Positions 34,401 to 47,579 of a stretch of 64,000 bases of DNA are shown here, one piece after another. A program made the translations under genes and the position numbers. Location of the stretch: positions 9,707,970-9,771,969 of the forward strand of contig CM021323.1 of the NCBI GenBank assembly GCA_010645155.1, read 5' to 3'. The notes beneath the pieces were generated by a model. The model worked only from the letters and a program-made list of their open reading frames with translations. It was not told the DNA's origin and searched no databases. The stretch's first letter is position 1. Each line of letters begins with the position of its first letter. The DNA comes from Tigriopus japonicus. Taxonomy: Eukaryota; Arthropoda; Copepoda; Harpacticoida; Harpacticidae.

Positions 34401-37400
34401 ACCGCCAGCAAAACCAAGAGTGAACCAACCAACCAACGTAGTACATAGAAGGAGGAGTATGAGAGACAAAAAACCTCAAGATTCTCCACATCAATTCATT
34501 AATTTTGGTCGACTTAGGCTCCCTTTGCCTGCCCTTAGGAGAGTAATTGTCTCCATCAGTCAAGATAAATGAAGTCGAGGGTAGAATTACCAGCTTGGAA
34601 AAGGTTCTGGAACTGATATCGAATGATTATGCCAACCCGAAACCGACTTATACTTTGTATGTACAGTAGACAGTAGTTCTTTGCAGGAGTTCGATTCTTG
34701 TCACACTGAATACAAATGAACCCGAGCTCTTGCAAACCTTTGTAGCCACAGGCAGACAGCTATGGCGTTCAATTAAAGATGAATTATCATTTTCTCGCCA
34801 GGTCAGAAGTGAGCAAAAACACCAGAGAATTGTTAATACGGAATGTTGCCTAAAGAAACGAGAGAAAGCGATGATGAATATTTTTACACTCATCTCGTTA
34901 CCGGCCATCTTGATATGTTTAATGAAGTCAAGTCGACTTTGTTCGACAAAGGCGAAGAAAACGGGAATTAAAAACGAGGCTCACGCATACATTAGACATA
35001 CGTACAGCCAGTAAACGCAAGTACGTACATACATACACAGACCATGAAGGTCCTATGATGAACTCATCTAAGGATGAGATCCGACATGGCATGATTGAAG
35101 AGGGTCGAGAAAATGAATATTTAAATTTCGAGACGAGATTGGATCCGGCCGGTTTGTGGCGGCCGCGGCTCCCTCTCTCTGCTTATTCTTCGCCACCATT
35201 AGGGTGTCATAAATCATACGATTTGCCTCATAAGTGACATGTCTGGTAAATTGAATCGAAAATTGGAAGTACGCAAAGGAACAGAACGGCCTTTTGTCGC
35301 ATCTAAATGCTGTCTGTATTGACCTCTTACTCTTTCGTCCAGCGTTTTTGTGTTTCCCCGTTAGGGTGGTCTTTTTGGACGATCTCAAGACGCTTCATGA
35401 GAAAGTCGGGCATTTTGGATATGAGACGTGGTAATGTGGTAAAATATGCTTTAAAATCATATTGCAGACCAATAGTGAGAGGTTAAATATTTAAAGTAAA
35501 GTCAATTTTGAGATGTTGTAAGACACCTAATGAAGACAGGATAAATGTTTATTACTCTTCGTAAAGATTCTTCACGTCAGAGGAAAAATATTTGAACAAA
35601 AGCTTAAGTGTCAATCGTAGTGATACTATTGGACAAGAAATAATGTTGATGAAATTCACGCTCCCTGAATTTAGAGTCGGCAACATATGTTTCATGAATG
35701 ATAAAGCTCTTAACTCATCAAAAGATTTAAAATAAAATTATGTTGGGCGACCTTGTGAAAATGTAAGCTTGAATCGAAACTAATTGAAAAGGGGACAATT
35801 TCATTCAGAAAAAACACATGTGTTTTCAGTGAAGGCTGAAAAGGGACGTCAAAAAACGCAAGTTTGAAAAATATGCCAGTGTTATTTGTAAGCTAAAATA
35901 CAGAACATCAGTTTTGAACTACCAGAAACTTTGATCTATGAGAAAAAAATATTTTCTATCTTTTGTTTTTGGTTGAGACTTGTAATTTCGTATTTTCTAT
36001 TGGAACACTGAAATGTCCTTTATTATCACTCCAAAGTACCTCTTTATTTTTTTCAAATGAAAAGTTTGTTAAACAGACACATTTTGATTATTTCTTTCAT
36101 GAGAAGACAAAAGATTTGCTTAACTTTGTCATCGAGTGAGAGATTCCTCCTCTTTTTTTGTTTTGTTTCCCCATTTTCCAAAAATCCAGCCGGTTCTTTA
36201 ACATTCCCTTTAGTTACCACAACATCCCAAGTTGAACCATGCAATGGTGAGTTGTTTAAGGAATCGGTCTCTGTTCCTTTAAGGGAGGAAGGGCTCAATT
36301 ACCAAGCATTATTCCTTATTTAGCGCATTGTCTGTCTATACTGCACAACCAACATGTTAAGGCTTGTCCGAGAAAGGGCTCTACTAAAAGCCGAGAGACA
36401 AAGGGTGGTCCGGCTTTTTAATTGCATTGGGACGGGAAGATGGTCGCAGAGTGATAGGCTCGTTCTCCCAAATAGGAGATCCCAAATATCACGAGGAAAT
36501 GAAGCCATTTATCCTTGTAACCACCGCCGATGCGCAGTCAACCCTCATTTTTGTAATGCTAACCCAAGCAATCTAACATTATGGTTCATGACCATTGGTT
36601 CTCTCAAGTGATTAGAACGAGAAAACCGACCATTTCAGCTAGTTTGACCCTTTGCCCTTCCAGATAAAAGAACAGGGAATCTGGCGATCAACAGAAATAT
36701 GTGAAACGAGATGAGAGAAATTATGCTGACATCATCATTGTTCAGATTACACGGCCAAGTCGCCTCTGAGATTGATTACACACGATCGAGGATGGGCTTG
36801 TCAGGAATTCGGAACTCGGCCTTTTAGGGTCTGAACCATCGATGAGGAATCTATAAAATATCACGGAGCTTTTTTGATGTGAGACCAATCTAAATATCGT
36901 GGATGGATCGAGAAAGAGGATGATGAGGCTGAATTGAGCAGCGGGCGATTTCAAGTGAAGTCGTGAATCGTCTTGGAGAGCGACTCAAAAGCCAATTCTT
37001 TTTTTCTCCTCTCGTCGTATTTGAAAAGCTTTCAACGAGTCAATAAACGGATCGATCAAGTGTGAATGGACGAAATATTTCAAGGAGCAAAAAAGGTCTC
37101 TGAATTAGCGTCTAGTAATGCTTCAAAGTGGATGAAGGCAAACTCGAGGCAGCAACATCATCCATCCCCTCTAACCTCCAGGATTGGCTTTTTGCTCGGG
37201 TCTTCAGCCAACAAGTCCTTCAAATCAATCTGACTAACAAGACGAGTCTTTCTTGACATAAAACTAATCGACGCTTTTAAGATGGGGACTTTGACTAACT
37301 TAACAACTCGTTTTTATGTTTCCTTGTGGTACGCGGTCAAATTTTATCGCGCACTCGGTTTCATTGACTGAAGCACCTTCTTTGATGTCATTCATGAAAG

Positions 37401-38467
37401 AGTTGCGAGAGACCCATTATTGGATAGTGGGGAGTTCGAGGGTTACTCCACCCCAAAATTAGACACCCCGTAGGCCTCGTAGGCACGATCATTCCCCATC
37501 AATAACATTTCTTAATTAAGGTAGAAACTCAAGACAACCTTTCATTTCATTCTCTTTCTCTTTTTCTTCACGTTCACAACAAGAAATAAGCCGATCACAA
37601 TTCTAACTTTTATTATCAGGTTTTTGACAGGTTGGATTAAAAAAAAGTTGCATTTTTGGTTTACGTTTGATACATAGCGATAATGATGGTTAGGATGATG
37701 ATAAGAATAATAATCATAATAATAATTAGTCATGATGAGACTGTCTGGTTCATTCATAAGACCAGTCAAGGTGGATGAGTGAGTTGAAATACTGCTTATA
37801 AAGCAAGGCAACCTTGGCCATCAATTAGTCTGGAAGATGGAAACGATCTAAGCATTTATACGTACCTCTTGGGGCTAAAAACAACTCAAGAGTCAATATT
37901 TTGAGACTGATGATCGCGGAAGTTCAAAGAGAGTTTCCATACTGCCATTAAAAATGGTACGGTTGAAGGGGGGAAAAGTTACCGTTTTATCGAATAACCT
38001 AACCACATCTCTCACATTAAGGCCAGAAGGCTTGAGGGGTTGATGTGGTGGGTTCCATTTGGTACAGAAGCGAATATCATCTCATCAAAATTGCATGGTG
38101 GAATAACTCACACGACACAAGCTCAAGCGAGTTGTAGTACATCAACCTGATGGGAAGAGTTCATTCTTTTTCTTCTTTCCCGGTTGGTATTCAAGCCGTG
38201 TTTCAAAATAAGCCTCATTTTCAGAAGAAGAAGAAAAAACGTGATAGGGAGAGAGGGTAGGTCGAGTGGGAGAGAAAAGAGCCTCGGAGGATCCAACCAA
38301 AGCGAGGGTGAAGGAACGAACGAACGATCCTCTTCTTCGTCGTCGTCGTCGACCTCCTTTTGATAAGGGCATTACGGGCACAAGTATCCGTAGGGCAATA
38401 ACACGAACGCTATTATCGTTCCATGTTCCTTGTTTCGTGGAAAAGTGAGGGAACTTCACAAGGTACT
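28476..38467. other. Gene-poor stretch of 10 kb
   Basis: No gene recognised on either strand. Small features are a (CT)n tract near 30456-30474, an AATAAT/ATGATA-rich patch near 30826-30860, a T9 tract near 31248-31258 and CAT/GAT repeats near 33318-33345 and 37675-37730. No AATAAA was seen close after the receptor gene. The stretch could include 3' UTR or terminal exons of the minus-strand adhesion gene if the candidate at 38468-38565 is wrong. Confidence 0.4.
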
Positions 38468-38565
38468 TCACAGATGAAGAAATATAGTATATGTATGGAT
38501 AAGAAAAACATGGAAAAAGGAATCACTATTGTTCTCACTCCGCTTGGGCTTCTTCATGTGGCCAA
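38468..38565 (-). CDS. Candidate terminal exon of the klingon/wrapper-like gene (possible GPI signal)
   Basis: On the minus strand a strong acceptor (TTTCTCCCCCTTTTCAG) ends at 38566. Read in phase 1, as the FN3 exon requires, the next bases encode VGHMKKPKRSENNSDS and then a hydrophobic run FFHVFLIHTYTIFLHL, directly followed by TGA (38468-38470). Small residues followed by a C-terminal hydrophobic tail are the layout of a GPI-attachment signal, which insect Klingon and Wrapper carry. Against it, the tail contains three His residues, the exon is short, and no close AATAAA was seen. The link to the FN3 exon, across a 1141-bp intron, is inferred. Confidence 0.35.
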
Positions 38566-38619
38566 CTGAAAAGGGGGAGAAATTCGAGGGTGGTTTCCAT
38601 CACTGGGATCTTCGACGTG

Positions 38620-38634
38620 GTTGTTGTTGTTGTT

Positions 38635-38665
<31 letters not shown>

Positions 38666-38666
38666 C
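38620..38666. repeat. (GTT)n(GTA)n microsatellite
   Basis: GTT repeats run directly into about nine GTA/TAG triplets. On the minus strand this gives a meaningless poly-threonine frame. It lies in the intron between the FN3 exon and the candidate terminal exon. Confidence 0.9.
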
Positions 38667-39706
38667 TGTTTGAAGTCTTGGAATGTGAATTTCGAAGACT
38701 GAATGACTATCAGGCCATCTTGGGAGCTTGTTTTGAGGAGTGAACGGAAAAGAATGCACGAGGATGATACACACTTACATACACACATACACTGACACTA
38801 GTGGGATGGCGATCCTGACTCCATTCAATCACATGCCAAGATGGTATTTCTAGTTAGTGCCTGCCGGTTTGTCTGTCTGTCAGTCTGTCTGCTGCTGGGG
38901 AGGCTCTTCAAGGGCTCATTCTGAGACCTATCGTGAGCTCAGATGGACAAAGATAACGCTGACAAGGGTTAAAAGAACACAGAGTGGCTGTCGGTCCAGC
39001 AACGACGAAGCATCAGCAGTCATAGGTTTTTGTACGGGATCTGAAAGCCAATAAAAACCTTGTCATGAGTTTGTCCAAAAAGTTTTAATTGAAGTCACCT
39101 ATTTCTCTTAAGGCTTCAAGGAACAACTAGGCTCATGATGAACATGCTCATTCAACTGTGAACCGCCAATTACGGAGAGATCTCTATTTTTCAGTGAAAG
39201 GAAGAGGGGCTGGGAATTTGACGCTAGATATTGGCGTGCTTCACTGGAAATGACCCCAATGATTCGAGTCGTTTTGAGGGGACTAAAAGGCCATTTCTTG
39301 AGCACACAAGCGAGCATTATAGGGTTTAAGTACTGTACTTGCTCATCGTTTGAAACGAGGAAATGACTGGGACATCTGAGCCCTGAGAGATATTGAGCGA
39401 TTTCATGTCCGTAATGAGCACGCCAACTCAAAATAGGTCAACATTACAAGGTTCCACCTCAAACAGAGGGAAACAAAGCTAATATTTTATGATATGTACA
39501 ACATAAATCCACCAAAGGTTCCGACAACTTGCCAACATATGTACATACAAAATGAACGTGCTACATACAGAAACGTGATCAAGGTTCGTTCGAGATAGAC
39601 GCGGGAAACTTCAATACGTATGGAAAATCGTGTTCATCTATCACATCTCCCCCAAAATCATACGTCATAGAAAAGGAAGGAAAAAGAACATCAAGACAAC
39701 ACTCAC

Positions 39707-40015
39707 CTGCACCTTTTGTGGCGAATTTGAAGATTTCTCCAAAGTCATTGTAGCCATAGGAGTTCTGGCTGGCCACCCTGGTCATATAAACCGTGGCGGG
39801 CCTCAGTTGAGGTAGTGTGTAGCCACCGGCATAAAACTCGCGGTCCACATTCACGGCCTCGATCTCGGCCTCAGTCCACTGAACATCCGTTTCAGCTTTG
39901 TATTGCACTTTAAAGTGTGTGATGGGCGTGGAGCTCTGCGCAGTCCACTCCAGGGCGTATTTGTCGTAGTTGGGGCCCTTGGGATCCGATTTGAAGTTGA
40001 CATCGTTAGCTTTAC
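39707..40015 (-). CDS. Exon: fibronectin type III domain
   Basis: Exon of 309 bp with acceptor CTTTTCCAG (ending at 40016) and donor GCAG|GTGAGT (at 39706). It encodes one FN3 domain running from KANDVNFKSDP to FKFATKGA. The hallmark residues are present: the Trp of strand B (YALEWTAQ), the FKVQYK strand C, the LRPATVYMTRV loop-strand with its Tyr, and a closing NSYGYNDFGE turn. Phase 1 at both ends allows domain-level shuffling. In the klingon/wrapper family this membrane-proximal FN3 follows the third Ig and precedes the GPI signal. Confidence 0.9.
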
Positions 40016-40657
40016 CTGGAAAAGTGATATAATCGAGTGTCATTGGAAATCATGGCTTCAACTATCTTGTAGTGTTGACTTTGAAAGCAGAGAATCTCCG
40101 TTTAAATAAGCACATGGCGTCAGCCATGAATCAACAGAACCAGCCAGCCAGCCATAGAAGCAAGCAGGCAGGCAGGCAGTAATAAACATTCCTCCCACTG
40201 GTAAGAACGTGACGATAACGGATTCCCCGCCGAACTAGCCGCATGTAAATGCAAAAGGTGGATGGACAACATGGTGGTAGCCGGTTTCCATCGTGGTTGA
40301 GTGGTTCAACTTGGCGGGGTTTCTGTTCGTTTGATGGACATTGACGCTTGAGCAAATGAAAAGTTGAGACGACGATCTCTCCCCAGTTTCGACTGAGAAA
40401 ACAAGATATTGACACGCCATGTACACAGAACCCCGCCATTTGGCTCTGACAGCTCAACGATGATGGCCAACCAAGAGATCTGACAGGCCAAGGGTGGTTT
40501 TCTGACTTTGGCTTCACTTTTAGATCGAGATTTGCACACTCGTTTCCCCGTTTGAAGCCCTAGTCTTTTCCACCCCCCATGGTGATTTTTGGTCGACCAC
40601 ATTTTTGCTTCTTCCCAAGCCAAGTTCGATTCTAAGGACATTTAGAATGTGTCTTAC
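40016..40657 (-). other. Intron between Ig3 and FN3 exons
   Basis: A 642-bp GT-AG intron, the shortest of the gene. Nothing else recognised inside apart from a (CAGG)n stretch near 40165-40180. Confidence 0.85.
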
Positions 40658-40930
40658 CAGAAACTCGGGTGGTTTTCTCGGCCTCACCAAGGGTATTTTT
40701 GGCCTGACAGGTGTAGTCCCCGAAGGCTTCCTCGGTAACAGATCGAAGGAGGAGGGTGTGGCGATTTCCTCGGTGAGTGATCTCATTCGTAGCCGATGAA
40801 TCAATGGGGAAGCCATCTTTGAGCCAGGACACGTCGGCTCTGGGTGAAGAATGGATCACACACACGATTTCAGTCTCATATCCCTCGCCAGTGTGAATAA
40901 AAGTCTCATCCTGATCGATTTCGGGAGCGT
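40658..40930 (-). CDS. Exon: third immunoglobulin domain
   Basis: Exon of 273 bp with acceptor CATTTTAG (ending at 40931) and donor TCTG|GTAAGA (at 40657). It encodes an I-set-like Ig domain: APEIDQDETFIHTGEGYE, the B-strand Cys in EIVCVIH, the C-strand Trp in VSWLKDG, and the F-strand EEAFGDYTCQAKNTLGEAEK with the second Cys. The split codon C|AC joins it to the previous exon as His. The GEGYE...VCVIH wording is characteristic of Klingon-like Ig3 as I recall it. Confidence 0.92.
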
Positions 40931-43527
40931 CTAAAATGAAAGAGAAAACGATTAAAAATCTCCGTCAAGAGTCGAGATCCCAGGCCTATTTCAGCAATAA
41001 GTGGCCCCCTTCACAGAAGCGGAAACCATTCATATCAATTCGCGACAGTGCCTGAGACTTCTTGGCTTGACTGGGCTATTCCGAAACGGGAAAACGTGGA
41101 TATAGACCTGGTTGTGTCGCCGTTGGAAACGGCACGGTTCGTATCAAAGTGTAGCCGACTGTCTTCCATTGAAACATCCATTAGCACACTCCTAATTAAA
41201 GTTGGAAAATCTTAATTGCCACGCCAATGACGCGAGGGCAATCCCAGAAATAAAAAAAGAACAGCCGAGTCATTTAACTACCATTCCCACTTGGACAAAC
41301 TTGGAGTGCCATACAACTCTTTCCAACCACACATGGAGAGTACATCATTACACAGAGGCAGCTGAAGCAACTTTTTTAATCGAAAGATTGCCTAACCAAA
41401 AGCCACCGCGGTTGAGCTCAAGGAAAGAAACAAGTCAGGCCTAACGGAATCACATTATTTGGTTGAATCTCTGGTTTGAAATTGGAACGAACATTGGTGG
41501 CAAATCCAATATGGTGACGAGAAAACTAGTTTCTCCTCCTTCTTTCCCTCGTTCGTTTCCATTAAGCAATCGTAATTACACAATAAGAAACGACGACGAG
41601 TCTTCTATTCGTCTTAATCCAAAGGGAGTGGTTATAGGAGCACCACACCCATTTGAATCAATGAAGCGGGCGGAGAGAAAGACTAGGGGGAAAATTGAAT
41701 CAATTATGCAAAATTCCCTCAGAGTAGATTAAAGTTAAGAAAACCACAGAATCCTTTGGGGGATGTTAAACTTAAAAAAAAAGAAAAGGAATAAGCCTCA
41801 CTCAATCAGGATTGTCTCAGCCAACGGCTACTACACATATGAAATGAAACGAGGGTGGGTAGGGGAAAATGTATTTATGGGGTTCAAAACTGCCGCATCG
41901 ACTTGACTAACTTTTCGAGGTGGCTCCATAAAGATGTGAGTAATCTAATTTACGGCCAAACTTTTGAGTCCCATCAGACCTGGCGAGGGGTTTCAACTTG
42001 GGACAACACGAGGCATATGTTGGTTGGTTAAACAGAGGTGAGAATTTACTTCCGAGACTTTTCACGTTCCCTGGAAATTAGTGGGTGGTTTAAAAAAAAC
42101 TTTGGGAACCTGGCAAAAGCTTGATTTGGTGCGCGAGTGTAAGAACTGAGGGAGCCACTAGAATTATTCGGACTGATTTATGGGTTCCCTCTATGATTTT
42201 TGTTGCTACAACCCCTTTCCCCTTTTGCTCACCTTACATTCACAGAGAGTCGACATAATATTGGTTGAAGTCATTCATGTGAAGCTTTGAACCATGACGA
42301 AAAGCCATAAATGAAATCAAATTGTCACCATGACTGGACCGACTTTCGACTTAATACCAACTTATTTGCTTGGGAGAAAAATACACGCGTCCCAATATCT
42401 CTTCCAGAAATGTGCCATTTCCCTCCTTTATTTGGCCATTTTCGAGCTCAACCCCAAGTTTGTCGTTGCAATCTTAATCAGAAGACGACTTTACGACAAA
42501 ACGTAATAGACCATAAACTTGTGCGAATTCGGCTGCATTGATGTATTGTCTACTCGGACGACAGGGTCCTCTATTTTCCCAATGAACCCTCGCATATCTA
42601 CACAAAAAATACTTTAGGACAATGTCCAAAACTAAACTAGATTAATGAGAACATTAACTGAACGGAGATGAGGCATCCTCAGTCTCTTCAAGAAGCTTCC
42701 ACTGCCAAAATTGCCATGTATTTCAAACTTGAAAAACTACCATCGTAAAAATAAAAGTTAATAGTTGGCGTCTTAATCACTCAATGACATTTGACGTATA
42801 GCTAAAAGAATCAACTTGGATCATAGGGCCAAGCCAAAGTAGTTGATGTGGAATAAATGAGGGTGAATCTTTCAGTGAATCACATTTGACGTTCAACCCA
42901 CAGATGAATGAGAGTCCGATAGGGCTGAGCTAGCTTTGTAGTTGGGTCCCTATAATGAAAAAAGTGTGCTACAACTGGTCTGGCCATTTTTTTTTGTTCA
43001 TCCTCTCATGCCCGTCCCCTTTGTCTGCAGGCAAATTGCATGTTGTTCAACCCTCCTTCCATCCTCGGGGGTGAGATATAATACACACACACAATAAGGC
43101 GATTCCTTCTCCATTCCCTCGTTTCCCCAGGGGGATTTCAGAAAACTGAGAAGAGAAATTTGTCAATGTTTTGTGCACCAAGTGCGAACTGAGAACTCTC
43201 CCTGGAATCGCCTCACCCTAAAGGGTTCTTCTCTCCGTCTCCTTTAATGAACATGAAGCTTCCAATACCAATATCGAGATCGTTGATCGTTGAGGGAAAT
43301 CATGCCTCGAATCATCGATATCTAGGGCCTTTTAATTGAAAAAACAAAGCCAATTTTTCACTGCTCGTCCAAGAGGGGAAAAACATCCCATTTCCTCTCC
43401 GCAATTTTCTCCAGTCCGTTCGTTTTCATCATCAAAACTATTACTCCTCCAAACATCATCATCATCATCATCCTCATGATTCTAAATCCACGGGAGTGGC
43501 ATTCCTCGTCCGATGATAATCACTTAC
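40931..43527 (-). other. Intron between Ig2 and Ig3 exons
   Basis: A 2597-bp GT-AG intron without recognised genes or complete mobile elements. A (CA)n tract lies near 43083-43093 and a (CAT)n tract at 43454-43472. Confidence 0.85.
43454..43472. repeat. (CAT)n microsatellite
   Basis: Six consecutive CAT triplets, plus a variant, about 55 bp from the Ig2 exon donor. Confidence 0.85.
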
Positions 43528-43803
43528 GTTGCACATCCAATTTGAGCGTTGTCTCTGAGGGTTCGCCAAAGCCGTTGTCTGCCGAGCAGATGTAGTTCCC
43601 GGAATGATGTCTCGACACACTCGTGTAGGTGAACGAGAGTCCTCGGATGAACTCCTCACCACTTGGCATCTTCCGCTCTCGACGATGCCACTTCACCTCG
43701 GGTTGAGGATTCCCTTTGGTCACTTGACAAGCCAAGGTGACGGATTCGCCCGTTTGAGCCACGATCAAACCGCTTTCCGGAATGGACACCACCTCGGGTC
43801 GAA
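43528..43803 (-). CDS. Exon: second immunoglobulin domain
   Basis: Exon of 276 bp with acceptor GTATTCCAG (ending at 43804) and donor CAAC|GTAAGT (at 43527). It encodes RPEVVSIPESGLIVAQTGE, the B-strand Cys in SVTLACQV, the C-strand Trp in PEVKWHRRE, and the F-strand HHSGNYICSADNGFG with the second Cys, ending TTLKLDVQ. The GNPQPEVKWHR word is typical of middle Ig domains in lachesin/klingon-type proteins. The split codon A|TT joins it to Ig1 as Ile. Confidence 0.93.
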
Positions 43804-46800
43804 CTGGAATACGAAGTAGAAAAACGAAAAGTGAGTGTGTAAATAAACAGACCACGGCGGTGAGGGTTTCAGAGTGAATCCCAAAAATCATAATCCGACA
43901 TCAAAGAGCCCATGAATACGCGGGTATTTGGATAATCCCCTTGGCCGCGTGTTGGTATTTTTTGTCCGCTCTTTCGTCACCTTGCCAATCAGATTAAAAT
44001 TCACCATCTCACATCTGACAAAACGAAAACATCACCAAGATTGGTGCATAAATTCTCGAGTTTTGGGATCTCCAGAGCAAAAGATTGTTGGAGAAATAGA
44101 GCCATGCACAAATAAGGTTCTTTTTCCCAGGCAGATTGTTCCGTCTAATTAGAGCCTTGTAGCTCACAAACAAGTCCTGATCGACAGTCATGATGATCTG
44201 GGGGTGATTACCTCATAAATAAATACCATGGGTGCCCTTTGAGAAAGAAATCCCCGCTCACTCTCTGATGAATGAATGCCAACCAATGATAACGAGAGCC
44301 CAATGCCCGACTTGCACACGTTCGAACCCAAACGGGTGGGTGACATGTTATCTCTCCTCCGACAAAACGCCATTCATCCCATTCCCGTGTGCAATAATGG
44401 TTCTGAATTAAACACAGACGCTGGGGACGTCAAACCATATTTTAATATGGGCTCTCGGAGGGGTCTTTGGCCACGGGATATCTTGCCTTGCAAGTACATT
44501 TCACAAGCTGGGTTAATACCAGACTCCCTGGCCAACATGATTGACATGTTGTACGTAGGAACGAACCACTCAGCACTAGTTTAGTGACAGGCCATAATTA
44601 TTGATGCCAAAACCGTCCCACACCACAAGACCGTAATGGGACTATATGTTGACGAACCTTTATCGATCCCCTATTGATTTCGGATTCATTATCGTTCACT
44701 GGAGACCGAGTGTCTATCTACAAAGCGTCCGAAGTATTATGGGGATGACACAAAAAAGATGGAACCATTCTGACTCGCTCGACATATGAGAGAAAATGCG
44801 GTGGACTGAAAAACGATTAATTTGGTTCGAGGAGACAAGTCGTTGAAAGTAATCACAGGCAGGGATCACAACCAACCGAGATTTTAGTGTTCCGTTGACC
44901 TCGTTTAAAGTCCAACTTTTGAAACCCATTAATCTTAATCAGGAAGCATAATGACCCCTCTTTCAAAGTTGGCGAATGAATATTTTTGCCGGGTTCTGAC
45001 AACCTGCAATTTTGAGACTGACTGAGGGGGCTAAATATTGTTTACTCTCGCTCTCATGCCAACATTTGATGGCAATGATATCCGTATCAAATTGACCATT
45101 AGTATCATAGGCCATTAGCGTGAGTCACAAATTCAAAAAAGAAATCAAAAAAACATGTCTGAACAAATATTATTTTAGTGCTCGCCAAAATAATCACTCG
45201 ATGGCTTCTTTAACTCTAGAAAGCGCCTGGATGCTTGCCATCATTACATAGATAGGATCAGTAAATTACAATTACAATGGATGATATTTCAAAAGGAAGC
45301 TAGCCTGGGCTGCAATTTACTCGAAAAGTGTCAAAAGATCTCAAAGATTACATCCCCCGCGTTCTCGCAGAAACCTCGGATTGGTTAAAACTCGAATACC
45401 GTCCATCGTTCGCTCGCTAAAGAGAGACGAAAAGTGATGGAAAACACGATTTCATGACTGGAGAGTGGTATTTCTCATTTTGGGCACCTGTCACTGCAAT
45501 GATTGAGGCAGAAGAATCGGTCTGATTATATGACATGATTAGGGGGGAAAACATCACTTTTTTCTCACCCTTTAGATTTTAGAGCTAGCCATAGATGGGC
45601 TCGCCAACAAGCCCACATTGGATAACGCCCCAAGATCACCTCGCAAACTAGACTGAACTTTTCAAAATGAGATGAGAACGAGTGCCACCCAAGGCATAAT
45701 TCGTGATTTCCAGGTTGTCTAGACGTGTCAAATGGAAGCTCACGCCATCTTCGTTCCCAAAAAAGCAGAACCGAGTCGTCTTCATCCTGTCGCTTCAATA
45801 ATGAAATGCTTCCTTACCTCATTGACTTGATGGGAGCGTTTTTTGCGCTCTCCTCAACGAAATGAGGGTGGAGTAAAAACTCTAGGAGTGCTGGTACTTA
45901 TCAAATAGATGAAGATTGGACACTGTCGGTTGGATGTTCCAGCCATGAGGTGTACGTATTGTGGCCGGAGAACAAAGCAAAACGTGCCGAAAATGAGCTG
46001 TGTTTTTCCTCCCGCATCCCAAGTTAATGAGTTGTTCCAAGATCCCAGGAAATAGCCAATATGTTCATAAACTCAATGTGGCCACGTGGATCTGAAGGCA
46101 GCTTATTAATCGTCAATGCTCTAAATGGCCGTCCGAAACACGAGATCTCATGATTATGACCTCAAACACACAAGTCAAAGTTGTTCATATGAGACTTTTG
46201 ACACGAGTGAATCATTAATTTTCCTTCCTCCTTCTTTATCAGAGAGGGGAAGGAACAACGAGGAGAAGCCAAACCCTCTTCCCCTCGTACTATGAATGTG
46301 AGTAATGTGAAAGTGGTCAACAACATCGCTTAATGAAACGGATGAAATTGCAAGAATACGGAAAACACAACCATTAACACCATTACGTCATCACCATCGT
46401 GAAACCAGGAACCAAGATCCAATCTCATTCCAACAGGAGGGGGTGGAGAGGCTTCTTTCTTCACCCAAGGCTTTGTTCTACATTCATTTTGAACACAACA
46501 AGGAAGCACGAAATACAAAGTTCAAACTAGCGGATAAGGTTCCAAAAAGCTCATTGGCTGAGCTGAAATATCTTTTTTTCCACAAGGGTTTACATCCCAT
46601 TTGCATTGTATTCTAATTTTAATGCTGGTAACAAAATCAGTGATGCGCACGAGATGCTGAGTATTGATTTCTTGACTTGAAAACGGAGAGAGAAAAACTC
46701 CCCAATTGGTTCCAATAGTTTCGGGTTCCTAAAGGAGTAAAAGCTGGGAACAAAGCCCTTTAATTTGCCCAATTTCATCCCCTTGAAAGTTCGGAGCCCT

Positions 46801-47579
46801 AGAAAAGGTAACGATTCCACCTTCAAATTGGATAAACTACCAGGATTTGGATTTGTTAAGGCACAAAAAGGGATCATTGGCATCTACCAATGATGGAAAC
46901 GAACCAAAGGAAAAAGTCCACTCCGTGATGTATGATTGCGATTCCTTTGGCGTGGGTATTTATCATCCAGGAATATGTGGAACCGCCGCAATAAATAAAT
47001 GCCAGTGCCAAGTGCACGGGAAAATGGGATCAGTCGAGTTTGAAGAGAGGTGGGGGTTGTTTCTGGGAATGGGACAGGTGGGTGATATCGGGAATTAATT
47101 ATGGAACGGACCAGTCACAGGGAGATTTATTGACCCAGATTAACTGAGATGTGGATAGTTTCTGGCCTCTTAGGGCCATCAGAAACAAGACAATGAGAAA
47201 TGGCTTTTTGAGTCTTTTGACAACTTGATTGGTCACAAAACAAGGGGACCATTGAATGAAATGCGCTTGATCTCTAAACACTATCCCTTTGGAACCCGTT
47301 TAATCCCATCATGTTGACTATTTTGACACAAAACAAGGGGAAAGCATTGAAAGAAAGCAATAAAAGGTGCTGAATGAGCTTAAAAAAATTGCGACAAAAG
47401 GCAAGCTAATCAGAATTCAGCGACATTGCTCAAACTGGCTCTATAATGGACCCAGGAATACTAAATTTCCAAATCAGCAGGACTCTAGTTTACGGTTTTA
47501 GGAACGAGCCCGAATATGCCTTGAGATTAATGAAATCCAGTCCAAGTTAGACGGATTGGTCTTTGTCATAGGAGGTATA

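Noticed and set aside
34660..34700. tRNA-like T-arm (GTTCGAT loop with a 5-bp stem)
   Set aside because: No matching acceptor stem, D-arm or anticodon arm could be found upstream.
38142..38471. Arg-rich 109-codon minus-strand frame
   Set aside because: The Arg run comes from a CGT/CTT microsatellite. There is no domain.
44276..44584. 102-codon plus-strand frame
   Set aside because: Rather protein-like, but antisense within an intron and with no recognisable similarity.
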